From Zoogloeaceae bacterium (GTDB lineage: Bacteria > Pseudomonadota > Gammaproteobacteria > Burkholderiales > Rhodocyclaceae): 5,972 nt of DNA. The first letter of the stretch is position 1. Each line of letters begins with the position of its first letter. Below, in pieces: positions 1 through 5,790 of the stretch. The position numbers were made by a program, and so were the translations under genes. The stretch is taken from positions 1 through 5,972 of the forward strand of contig JAISLJ010000143.1 of NCBI GenBank assembly GCA_031290955.1, read 5' to 3'. Under the pieces are notes generated by a model, which was given only the letters and a program-made list of their open reading frames with translations, was not told the origin of the DNA and did no database searches.

Positions 1-2
1 CC

Positions 3-104
3 ATTGGCTCCCACATTGAAGCCGTGCATGCCTGCCATAATGATTTCCTGTGTCTTGCGAAAAAAATAGCCGACAAAATCGGCGTCGACTTGAATAAACC
101 ATGA
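3..104 (+). CDS. 3' end of an unidentified protein (partial)
   Basis: The frame is open from the window edge to a TGA at 102-104 and encodes about 33 residues, ending in KKIADKIGVDLNKP. The stop overlaps the purK ATG as ATGA, which is typical of translationally coupled operon genes, so this is probably a real gene end. I do not recognise the family. The gene usually found directly upstream of purK is purE, but this tail, with a His/Cys-containing HACHNDF stretch, does not resemble the PurE C-termini I know. The residues alone cannot assign a function. Confidence is for a real coding end, not for any product. Confidence 0.6.
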   Translation: MGSHIEAVHACHNDFLCLAKKIADKIGVDLNKP

Positions 105-1246
105 TTCTTCCTCCCGCTACGCTTGCCATGTTGGGCGGCGGTCAATTAGGCCGCTTTTTCGTTGTCGCCGCGCGCGAACTGGGTTACAAGGTCTGGGTGC
201 TTGACCCGGACAAGGAAAGCCCTGCTGGGCGCATTGCCGACCGTCATCTTTGCGCCGCTTACGATGACATGGGCGCGTTGGCGGAAATATCCGCCGTCTG
301 CGCCGCTGTCACCACCGAATTTGAAAACGTGCCCGCCGCCACGCTTGCCGCCCTAGCCGAAAAAATCCCGGTGCGTCCTGGAGCGAAGGCCGTCGCCATC
401 TGCCAGAACCGCGTTGCCGAAAAAACGTTTTTGCGCGAGGGCGGTTTTCCGCATGGCGAATTCATCGTGGTGGAGCGCGAGGCCGACATTGAACAGGCCA
501 ACGCCGCCCTTTTTCCCGGCATCCTGAAAGTTGCCCGCTTTGGCTACGATGGCAAAGGACAGGCCGTCGTCGAGAACCGTCGGGAAGCCTTGGCGGCGTT
601 CCAGGCGTTCAAGGGTGAAGCCTGTGTGCTGGAAGCCAAACTGAAGCTGGATTACGAGGTTTCCGTCGTGCTGGCGCGGGATGAACAAGGGCGCGTCGCC
701 GTTTTTCCCCCGGCGGAAAACCAGCATACCAACGGAATTTTGGATGTCTCCATTGCCCCCGCCCGCGCCGATGCCTGCCTGGCGAGCGATGCCGAAGACA
801 TTGCCGGGCGCATCGCCGCGAAGCTCGATTACATTGGCGTGCTGGCGGTGGAGTTTTTTGTGTGTCGCGGCAGGATCTACGTCAACGAAATGGCGCCGCG
901 CCCGCACAACAGCGGTCATTACACGCTGGACGCCTGTGTGACGAGCCAATACGAGCAACAGGTGCGCGCGCTCTGCGGCCTGCCCCTGGGCGAAGCCCGC
1001 GCGCATTCGGCCTCGGTGATGGTGAATCTTCTGGGCGATTTGTGGTTTACCGGGGAAGGCGATATGCGGGAACCGGAGTGGATAAAACTGCATGCCGTGC
1101 CCGGCCTGAAGCTGCATCTCTACGGCAAGCGCGCGGCGCGGCCCGGACGCAAGATGGGCCATTTTACCGTTATTGGCGACAAGCCGGAGGCCGTGCTGGC
1201 GGCGGCGCTGGCGGCGCGGCGGGCGATTGGCGTCATCAATGGCTGA
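101..1246 (+). CDS. purK: 5-(carboxyamino)imidazole ribonucleotide synthase (PurK)
   Basis: PurK is an ATP-grasp enzyme of de novo purine synthesis. It joins bicarbonate to aminoimidazole ribonucleotide (AIR) using ATP, giving N5-CAIR, which PurE then rearranges. It is cytosolic and usually dimeric. The 381-aa length is normal for the family. Visible features are the N-terminal glycine loop GGGQLGR (residues 12-18), TTEFENVP (71-78), the ATP-grasp loop YDGKGQ (149-154), the metal/ATP-binding E251 region, and the family signature NEMAPRPHNSGHYT (262-275), with KMGH near residue 351 in the C-terminal domain. The 101 ATG is preferred because MILPPATL before the glycine loop is a common PurK N-terminus. 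There is no clear Shine-Dalgarno sequence, and the ATGA overlap with the upstream frame suggests coupled translation. The Sua5-type gene follows 12 bp downstream. Confidence 0.97.
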   Translation: MILPPATLAMLGGGQLGRFFVVAARELGYKVWVLDPDKESPAGRIADRHLCAAYDDMGALAEISAVCAAVTTEFENVPAATLAALAEKIPVRPGAKAVAICQNRVAEKTFLREGGFPHGEFIVVEREADIEQANAALFPGILKVARFGYDGKGQAVVENRREALAAFQAFKGEACVLEAKLKLDYEVSVVLARDEQGRVAVFPPAENQHTNGILDVSIAPARADACLASDAEDIAGRIAAKLDYIGVLAVEFFVCRGRIYVNEMAPRPHNSGHYTLDACVTSQYEQQVRALCGLPLGEARAHSASVMVNLLGDLWFTGEGDMREPEWIKLHAVPGLKLHLYGKRAARPGRKMGHFTVIGDKPEAVLAAALAARRAIGVING

Positions 1247-1258
1247 CGAGAGGACGCG

Positions 1259-2281
1259 ATGACCCGGCATCCCGATGACGCTGACCGGCTGCGGCAGGCC
1301 GTGGCCTTGCTGCTCGCGGGCGAATTGGTCGCCTTGCCGACGGAAACCGTCTATGGTCTGGGCGCGGATGCCGCCAATCCCGAGGCCGTCGCCAGAATCT
1401 ACGCCGCCAAGGGCCGTCCCGCCCGGCATCCGCTGATCGTGCATCTGCCCGCCGCCGGGCACCTGGCGCAATGGGCGCGGGCAATCCCGCCCCAGGCACA
1501 CAAACTGGCCGCCGCCTTCTGGCCGGGGCCGCTCACCCTGATTCTCCGGAAACAGGATTGGGTGCCGCTGGCCGTCACGGGCGGGCAGGAGACGGTGGGG
1601 CTGCGCGTGCCCGCCCACCCGCTCGCCCAGGCACTCCTCGCCGCCTTCGCCGCCGCCCGCGCCCCCGCGCCTGCGGGCATTGCCGCGCCTTCCGCCAACC
1701 GCTTCGGGCGCGTCAGCCCGACCACGGCGGCGCATGTGCGCGAGGAACTGGGCGCGGCGGCGGCCCTGATCCTCGACGGCGGCCCCTGCGCGGTCGGCAT
1801 TGAATCCACCATCATTGATTTTTCCCGCGCCACGCCGGAAATCCTGCGTCCCGGCGCAATCGAGGCGCGGGAAATCGAGCGTGTTCTTGGCGGCGCCCAT
1901 CTTTCCACGCCTTCCGGCCCAAGTCCGGACGCCCCGCGTGTTTCTGGCGCGCTGGCCTCCCACTACGCGCCAGGCACTCCGGTTCGCCTCGTGGCAACGG
2001 ACATGCTGCCGCAAACGCTCGCAAGCACGCAAGCCGCCGGACAGCGCTGCGCCCTCCTGTGTTTTGCACGGGAAGCAGCGGGAAAGTCAGGGCAGGATTT
2101 CCCGGAACAGGCCGCCGCCATCCGCCGCATGCCGGACGATCCCATCGCCTATGCCCGGGCGCTGTACGCCAGCCTCCGCGAACTGGATCACCTGGGCCTC
2201 GATTTCCTCCTGATCGAAACTCCGCCCACGCATCCCGCATGGCTCGCCATCCACGACCGCCTGAACCGCGCCGCCGGATAG
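1259..2281 (+). CDS. tsaC: Threonylcarbamoyl-AMP synthase, long Sua5/YwlC type
   Basis: This enzyme makes L-threonylcarbamoyl-AMP from threonine, bicarbonate and ATP. It is the first step of the tRNA t6A37 modification completed by the TsaBDE complex on ANN-decoding tRNAs. The protein has 340 residues, so it is the two-domain Sua5 form rather than the ~190-aa E. coli TsaC form. The YrdC domain covers about residues 10-200, with PTETVYGLGADA (27-38), KGRP (51-54), WPGPLT (88-93), APSAN (143-147), ESTI (182-185) and LRPG (196-199). A linker containing SHYAP (234-238) leads to the C-terminal Sua5 domain (about 239-340). GAGAGGA at 1248-1254 serves as ribosome-binding site. The 12-bp gap after purK implies co-transcription, an order seen in other betaproteobacteria. 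The 3' end is overlapped on the other strand by the comF-like frame. Confidence 0.96.
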   Translation: MTRHPDDADRLRQAVALLLAGELVALPTETVYGLGADAANPEAVARIYAAKGRPARHPLIVHLPAAGHLAQWARAIPPQAHKLAAAFWPGPLTLILRKQDWVPLAVTGGQETVGLRVPAHPLAQALLAAFAAARAPAPAGIAAPSANRFGRVSPTTAAHVREELGAAAALILDGGPCAVGIESTIIDFSRATPEILRPGAIEAREIERVLGGAHLSTPSGPSPDAPRVSGALASHYAPGTPVRLVATDMLPQTLASTQAAGQRCALLCFAREAAGKSGQDFPEQAAAIRRMPDDPIAYARALYASLRELDHLGLDFLLIETPPTHPAWLAIHDRLNRAAG

Positions 2282-2625
2282 GCGCGTTCCTGCATCGGGG
2301 AAGCAAACAGAACGGAACCTCTTCCTTTCGGCGTGCGCGCCACGACCACGGCCACGATTTCGCGCGCGCCGTGCAGTTTCAGCACGCGGGCAGCTTGGTC
2401 CAGGGTTGCGCCGGTGGTCAGCACGTCATCGACAAGCCAGATGCGCGTGCCTTGCAGGTCATCCTGGCAGAGGAAGGCGTTGCGCGCGTTCTTGCGGCGC
2501 TCCTTGCGGCTGGATTCCGACTGGGGCCGGGTGGCGCGGCATTTCACGAGGCTTTCCGCATCCAGCGGCAGACCTGTGGCGCGGGCAAGGTGACGCGCAA
2601 TTTCCAGTGCGCGTCGGCGTTCCGG
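2188..2625 (-). pseudogene. comF: 5'-truncated ComF-family phosphoribosyltransferase fragment
   Basis: The minus strand encodes the C-terminal half of a ComF/GntX-type phosphoribosyltransferase. Reading from 2625 down, homology begins at PERRRALEIARHLARATG, continues through the family block RATRPQSESSRKERRKNARNAF, and reaches the PRPP-binding motif LVDDVLTTGAT (about 2404-2436). It ends near VVVARTP at about 2329. ComF proteins are about 230-250 aa. The N-terminal zinc-ribbon cysteines and the segment leading to the usual ERGFNQ block are missing. The frame is open upstream to a TAG at 2725-2727, but the only conventional start I see is a GTG at 2547, inside the domain, giving 119 aa. At the 3' side the frame runs past the usual family end to 2188, antisense to the last ~94 bp of the Sua5 gene, so the native stop also seems lost. 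I call it a decayed remnant. A short expressed protein is possible but unlikely to be a working ComF. Confidence 0.75.
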
Positions 2626-2716
2626 ATGGAAGAAAAATTGCCGTCCGCAGCGGCATGACGCGCCTGGGGCAATCCGTCCTTGCGTTCCAGATGAAAAAGA
2701 AAAATTGCCGTCCGCA
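2617..2716. repeat. Imperfect 33-35 bp direct repeat pair, 65-bp period
   Basis: Copy A is at 2617-2649 and copy B at 2682-2716. Both run GCGTTCC-(G/A)-GATG, then a short A-rich stretch, then the identical 19-mer AGAAAAATTGCCGTCCGCA (2631-2649 and 2698-2716). They differ by two extra A residues and two substitutions. The sequence after each copy is unrelated, so this is a two-copy repeat and not a longer tandem array. Copy A coincides with the point where comF homology is lost. Copy B contains the likely -35 of the rpsO promoter. The pair could be a local duplication or two copies of a dispersed short repeat. Confidence 0.85.
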
Positions 2717-2731
2717 AGACCCTGCTATAAT
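2705..2731 (+). promoter_or_regulatory. Predicted sigma70 promoter for rpsO-pnp
   Basis: A perfect -10 box TATAAT lies at 2726-2731, preceded by TGC, giving the extended -10 form TGnTATAAT. A partial -35, TTGCCG (4 of 6 matches), lies at 2705-2710 with a short 15-bp spacer. The extended -10 would compensate for the weak -35. Transcription would start near 2738-2739, giving an rpsO leader of about 93 nt. The start site is inferred from spacing only. Confidence 0.75.
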
Positions 2732-2744
2732 GCTGCGTTTTCAT

Positions 2745-2768
2745 CCGCCTCCAGAGTAACGGGGGCGG
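2745..2768 (+). promoter_or_regulatory. rpsO 5' leader hairpin, possible S15 control element
   Basis: CCGCCTCC (2745-2752) can pair with GGGGGCGG (2761-2768), giving an 8-bp stem with one internal U-G pair and an 8-nt loop. It lies just after the predicted transcription start and well before the ribosome-binding site (2819-2825). rpsO leaders in several bacteria fold into structures bound by S15 for autoregulation, and G-U next to G-C pairs is one known S15 recognition feature. The stem is seen directly; the regulatory role is inferred. Confidence 0.4.
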
Positions 2769-2831
2769 CATTTCAACCGGGCGCTGGCTCTTTCAAACCG
2801 GGGCGGCGTCGATTCAACGAGAGAGTTTGAC

Positions 2832-3101
2832 ATGGCGATTACCACCGAACAAAAGGCGCAAGTCATTGCCGACTTCCAGCGCGTCCAGGGCGATACTGGC
2901 TCTTCCGAAGTGCAGGTTGCGCTTCTGACGGCCCGGATCAACGATCTGACCGGCCACTTCAAGGAACACAAGAAGGACCACCATTCCCGCCGCGGTTTGC
3001 TGCGCATGGTGAGCCAGCGCCGCAAGCTGCTGGATTATCTGAAGCGCAAGGATCTGGATCGTTACCGCACGGTGATTGACCGTCTGGGCTTGCGCAAGTA
3101 A
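2832..3101 (+). CDS. rpsO: 30S ribosomal protein S15
   Basis: S15 is a primary 16S rRNA-binding protein that binds the central-domain three-way junction early in 30S assembly and contributes to an inter-subunit bridge. The protein is 89 aa, the same size as the E. coli protein. The rRNA-contacting residues are present: the DTGSSEVQ block (21-28), H42 and H46, and the DHHSRRGL block (49-56), followed by RRKLLDYLK (63-71). The start is well supported: GAGAGAG at 2819-2825 sits 6 nt before the ATG, and the N-terminus matches the family. It is the first gene after a strong predicted promoter and lies 138 bp before pnp, the conserved rpsO-pnp arrangement. It is probably co-transcribed with pnp, with partial attenuation between them. 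Confidence 0.98.
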   Translation: MAITTEQKAQVIADFQRVQGDTGSSEVQVALLTARINDLTGHFKEHKKDHHSRRGLLRMVSQRRKLLDYLKRKDLDRYRTVIDRLGLRK

Positions 3102-3106
3102 TGCTT

Positions 3107-3139
3107 CCGGATCTCCGGGGCCGCCCCATGCGGTTCCGG
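3107..3139 (+). other. GC-rich hairpin just after rpsO
   Basis: Immediately after the rpsO stop, an outer CCGGA/TCCGG pair (3107-3111 with 3135-3139) encloses an inner GGGG-CCG-CCCC hairpin (3117-3127). No U-tract follows, so it is not a simple terminator. In other bacteria a stem-loop at this position protects the rpsO 3' end or is processed by RNase III to start PNPase autocontrol. The structure is seen in the sequence; that role is inferred. Confidence 0.4.
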
Positions 3140-3145
3140 GAAAAT

Positions 3146-3186
3146 GAGCGGTCTGCCTGAAACGGGGAAGCCCGCTCTTTTCGTTT
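3146..3186 (+). terminator. Possible attenuating terminator between rpsO and pnp
   Basis: GAGCGG (3146-3151) pairs with CCGCTC (3172-3177) to give a 6-bp stem with a 20-nt loop, followed by TTTTCGTTT (3178-3186). The T-tract and position suit a leaky terminator that would lower pnp expression relative to rpsO, as in the E. coli operon. The large loop makes it weak. I see no convincing separate pnp promoter in this gap. Confidence 0.45.
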
Positions 3187-3239
3187 GCAAGGAAGCGCAA
3201 TACGGCGTGGATGTCACGTCGAATCAAAGAAAGGGAATT

Positions 3240-5381
3240 ATGTTCAACATCATCAAGAAGACCTTTGCCTACGGCGCGCGCCAGGTTACGCTGGAAACCG
3301 GCGAGATTGCCCGCCAGGCCTCGGGCGCTGTCGTGGTCAACATGGACGAGACCGTGGTGCTCGTCACCGTGGTCGCCGCTACGGAAGCCCGGCCCGGGCA
3401 GGATTTCTTCCCGCTCACGGTCGATTACCAGGAAAAGACCTATGCTGCCGGGCGCATTCCCGGCGGCTTCTTCAAGCGCGAGGGGCGTCCTTCGGAGAAG
3501 GAAATCCTCACTTCAAGGCTCATCGACCGTCCGATCCGTCCCCTCTTTCCCGAAGGTTTCTACAACGAAGTGCAGATTGTGGCGACGGTTCTTTCCCTGA
3601 ATCCGGATGTCGATCCCGACATTCCCGCCCTGCTTGGCGCTTCCGCGGCGCTGGCGATTTCGGGCGTTCCCTTCCACGGCCCGGTTGGCGCGGCCCGCGT
3701 GGGCTATGTGGATGGGCAGTATGTGCTCTGCCCCACGCCCGTCCAGTTGGCACAAAGCAAACTGGATCTGGTGGTTGCCGGAACCAGGGCCGCCGTCCTG
3801 ATGGTGGAATCCGAAGCGCAGGAACTCTCTGAGGAAGTGATGCTGGGCGCGGTGGTGTTCGGCCATGAGGCGATGCAGGCCGCCATCAGCGCCATCGAGG
3901 AACTGGCGGAAGAAGGCGGCAAGCCCGAATGGGAGTGGAGCGCGCCTGTCCATGATGAATCCCTGGTTGCCCGGCTGGAGACGCTGGCCCGGCCCCGGCT
4001 GGAGGCCGCCTACAGCATCACCGCCAAGGCGGAGCGCCAGCAGGAAGTCAAGCGCATCCGCGCCGAAGTCCTCGCGGCCCTTACCGGGGAGGGAGAAGAC
4101 GGGAAGGCGGACGAGACCGAAGCCGCCGAGCTGTTCTTCAATCTGGAAGCCGCCATCGTGCGCGGGCGCATCCTTTCCGGCGCGCCGCGCATTGACGGAC
4201 GGGATACGCGCACGGTGCGTCCCATCACCATCCGCACCGGCGTCCTGCCGCGCACCCACGGTTCCGCCCTTTTTACCCGTGGCGAGACGCAAGCCTTGGT
4301 GGTCGCCACGCTGGGCACCAACCGTGACGAGCAGATCATCGACGCCTTGGCGGGCGAATACCGCGACCGTTTCATGCTGCATTACAACATGCCGCCGTTC
4401 GCCACGGGCGAATGCGGGCGCGTGGGTTCGCCCAAGCGCCGGGAAATCGGGCATGGCCGACTTGCCAAGCGCGCGCTCCTGGCCATGCTCCCCGCGCCGG
4501 AGGATTTTTCCTATTCCATGCGTGTAGTCTCGGAGATTACCGAATCCAATGGTTCTTCCTCGATGGCTTCCGTGTGCGGTGGTTCGCTTGCGCTGATGGA
4601 CGCGGGTGTACCGCTCAAATCCCATGTGGCGGGGATTGCCATGGGTCTCATCAAGGAAGGCAACCGCTTTGCCGTGCTCACCGACATCCTGGGCGACGAG
4701 GATCATCTGGGCGACATGGATTTCAAGGTGGCGGGCACGCGAAATGGCGTGACCGCCTTGCAGATGGACATCAAGATCCAGGGCATTACCCGGGAGATCA
4801 TGAAGGTGGCGCTGGCGCAGGCCAACGAGGGCCGGATGCACATTCTCGATCTCATGGAGAAGGCTGTTGACAGTCCGCGTGAGGAAATGTCCGCCTATGC
4901 GCCGCGTCTTTATACCTTCAAGATCAATCCGGAGAAAATCCGCGATGTGATCGGCAAGGGCGGCGCGGTCATCCGGTCGCTGACGGAGGAGACCGGCACC
5001 ACCATTGACATTGCCGACGACGGCACGATCACCATTGCCGCCACCAGTGGCGAAGCCGCCGCCGACGCCCGCGCCCGCATCAATGCCATTACGGCGGAAG
5101 TGGAAGTGGGGCGCATCTACGAGGGCACCGTGCAGAAAATCCTTGATTTTGGCGCTTTCGTAAACCTCCTTCCCGGCAAGGATGGCCTGCTCCACATCTC
5201 GCAAATCGCGCAGGAGCGGGTCAACAAGGTGGAAGATCACCTGAAGGAAGGCCAGGTGGTGCGGGTGAAAGTGCTGGAGGTCGATGACCGTGGCCGCGTC
5301 AAACTCTCCATGAAGGCCCTGCTCACGGAAGCCGGGCAACAGCAACAACAGACGGAACCGCCACAATCGCCGCAGCAATAA
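3240..5381 (+). CDS. pnp: Polyribonucleotide nucleotidyltransferase (PNPase)
   Basis: PNPase is a trimeric 3'-to-5' exoribonuclease that uses phosphate to release nucleoside diphosphates. It takes part in mRNA decay, often with RNase E. The ATG at 3240 gives 713 aa, close to the 711 of E. coli, with AAAGGG just upstream. The open frame extends upstream to an ATG at 3144, but the 32 extra residues do not resemble the family. Domains in order: first RNase PH domain with EKTYAAGRIPGGFFKREGRP (65-84) and SRLIDRPIRPLFP (92-104); an alpha-helical linker; second RNase PH domain with FATGE (387-391), SNGSSSMASVCGGS (437-450) and catalytic D486 and D492 in GDEDHLGDMD; KH domain with GKGG (572-575); S1 domain at about 622-691. 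It ends in a glutamine/proline-rich tail (about 700-713). It is complete, with no missing key residue. Confidence 0.98.
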   Translation: MFNIIKKTFAYGARQVTLETGEIARQASGAVVVNMDETVVLVTVVAATEARPGQDFFPLTVDYQEKTYAAGRIPGGFFKREGRPSEKEILTSRLIDRPIRPLFPEGFYNEVQIVATVLSLNPDVDPDIPALLGASAALAISGVPFHGPVGAARVGYVDGQYVLCPTPVQLAQSKLDLVVAGTRAAVLMVESEAQELSEEVMLGAVVFGHEAMQAAISAIEELAEEGGKPEWEWSAPVHDESLVARLETLARPRLEAAYSITAKAERQQEVKRIRAEVLAALTGEGEDGKADETEAAELFFNLEAAIVRGRILSGAPRIDGRDTRTVRPITIRTGVLPRTHGSALFTRGETQALVVATLGTNRDEQIIDALAGEYRDRFMLHYNMPPFATGECGRVGSPKRREIGHGRLAKRALLAMLPAPEDFSYSMRVVSEITESNGSSSMASVCGGSLALMDAGVPLKSHVAGIAMGLIKEGNRFAVLTDILGDEDHLGDMDFKVAGTRNGVTALQMDIKIQGITREIMKVALAQANEGRMHILDLMEKAVDSPREEMSAYAPRLYTFKINPEKIRDVIGKGGAVIRSLTEETGTTIDIADDGTITIAATSGEAAADARARINAITAEVEVGRIYEGTVQKILDFGAFVNLLPGKDGLLHISQIAQERVNKVEDHLKEGQVVRVKVLEVDDRGRVKLSMKALLTEAGQQQQQTEPPQSPQQ

Positions 5382-5405
5382 AAGGCGCATCCCGCCACCA
5401 AGACT

Positions 5406-5430
5406 GGCGCAGACGGCGCCGAGGGGTTTT
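5406..5430 (+). other. Weak hairpin with short T-run after pnp
   Basis: GGCGC (5406-5410) pairs with GCGCC (5416-5420) around AGACG, followed by GAGGGGTTTT. The stem is short and the T-run begins six bases later, so it is a poor terminator on its own. It may serve as a 3'-end structure ahead of the main terminator. Confidence 0.25.
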
Positions 5431-5455
5431 CGTTGGAAAAACGGCCCTGGAAGGC

Positions 5456-5494
5456 CGGGAATGGGGGGGAATTTCCCCCCATTCCCGTTATTTT
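5456..5494 (+). terminator. Strong Rho-independent terminator of pnp
   Basis: A perfect 13-bp stem forms between CGGGAATGGGGGG (5456-5468) and CCCCCCATTCCCG (5475-5487), extendable by a G-U pair to leave an AATT loop. It is followed by TTATTTT (5488-5494). It lies 74 bp after the pnp stop and is the obvious end of the rpsO-pnp transcript. The TTA at 5488-5490 is also the complement of the TAA that closes the minus-strand transposase fragment. Confidence 0.9.
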
Positions 5495-5622
5495 GGACGC
5501 ACTTCTCCCGTCAAGGGCCGTCCCCATTTAACGAGATTGACCAACACCAGCATGGCGAATGCGCGATTGGCATTCTTGGCGAGGCCCCGATAGCGCGCCT
5601 TGGCAAAACCGCGAGGATGCTC
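5488..5622 (-). pseudogene. C-terminal remnant of an IS5-family transposase
   Basis: On the minus strand, the frame ending at TAA 5490-5488 encodes GFAKARYRGLAKNANRAFAM followed by LVLVNLVKWGRPLTGEVRPK. The block (K/V)(A/V)RYRGLAKN is the characteristic C-terminal region of IS5-type DDE transposases, just after the last catalytic Glu helix. Intact relatives usually read EHPFRVIKRQFGFAKARYRGL; here EHP is followed directly by RGFAKARYRGL, so about eight residues would be missing if the EHP is genuine. Upstream in the same frame the homology stops and the next sequence resembles an unrelated ABC ATPase. No N-terminal transposase part, terminal inverted repeats or target duplication can be seen, so this is a dead scar and not a mobile element. 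Confidence 0.75.
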
Positions 5623-5687
5623 GCCGGGCGGGGACTGAAGATCACAATCCGCTGGGCAAGGAACAGGGCTTCCTCGATCCAGACGAA
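5616..5687 (-). pseudogene. Short fragment resembling a NitT/TauT-type ABC transporter ATPase
   Basis: In a different minus-strand frame from the transposase fragment, about 24 residues read FVWIEEALFLAQRIVIFSPR and then PASI. ABC ATPases of the nitrate/sulfonate/taurine family have FVTHDxxEALFLAxRIVxxSPRP after the Walker B motif, so the match is good except that the switch histidine segment (TH) is replaced by W. Nothing further upstream or downstream matches the family. It looks like a sliver of a former gene next to the IS5 scar. The match is short, so chance similarity remains possible. Confidence 0.4.
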
Positions 5688-5711
5688 CTTTGCCGGACCG
5701 TATCCTTTCGT

Positions 5712-5750
5712 GGATTCAGTGAATCCCGCCGAATGAGCGGGAATGGCGGG
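5712..5750. repeat. REP-like palindromic element
   Basis: A perfect 15-base palindrome with a central G, GGATTCAGTGAATCC (5712-5726), runs directly into a second hairpin, TCCCGC-CGAATGA-GCGGGA (5724-5742). An alternative pairing is CCCGCC (5725-5730) with GGCGGG (5745-5750). Short elements built on ATTCCCGC...GCGGGAAT are common dispersed intergenic repeats in betaproteobacteria and Neisseria. Whether it is repeated elsewhere in this genome cannot be told from one copy. Confidence 0.45.
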
Positions 5751-5765
5751 CAAGGCAATTCTTGT

Positions 5766-5782
5766 GATTGTGAAACACAATC
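5766..5782. repeat. Perfect 7-bp inverted repeat with 3-nt spacer
   Basis: GATTGTG (5766-5772), AAA, CACAATC (5776-5782). It is AT-rich compared with its surroundings and lies between the palindrome cluster and the bidirectional terminator. It could be an operator half-site pair or a remnant of an IS end. No gene start faces it within the window, so an operator role has no visible target. Confidence 0.4.
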
Positions 5783-5790
5783 TGATCCCC

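Noticed and set aside
353..2032. 559-codon open frame on the minus strand across purK and sua5
   Set aside because: It is antisense to two clear genes. Its translation is rich in Arg, Gly, Ala and His with no family motif, as expected from the reverse strand of GC-rich coding DNA.
2059..2658. 199-codon plus-strand frame over the end of sua5 and the comF remnant
   Set aside because: It is out of frame with sua5 and antisense to recognisable ComF sequence; its translation has no family features.
2544..2771. 75-codon minus-strand ORF with an ATG start near the rpsO promoter
   Set aside because: It is in a different frame from the ComF homology and includes both repeat copies and the promoter region; no protein family is visible.
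3144..3239. Upstream ATG extension of pnp by 32 codons
   Set aside because: The extra residues are not part of the PNPase family, the extension overlaps the terminator-like hairpin, and the ATG at 3240 has an AAAGGG site and the canonical N-terminus.
3513..5390. 625-codon open frame on the minus strand across pnp
   Set aside because: It is wholly antisense to a conserved pnp. The translation is low in recognisable motifs and follows from the codon bias of the sense gene.
5461..5736. 91-codon plus-strand ORF starting in the pnp terminator
   Set aside because: Its start lies in the terminator stem with no ribosome-binding site, and it is antisense to the transposase fragment.
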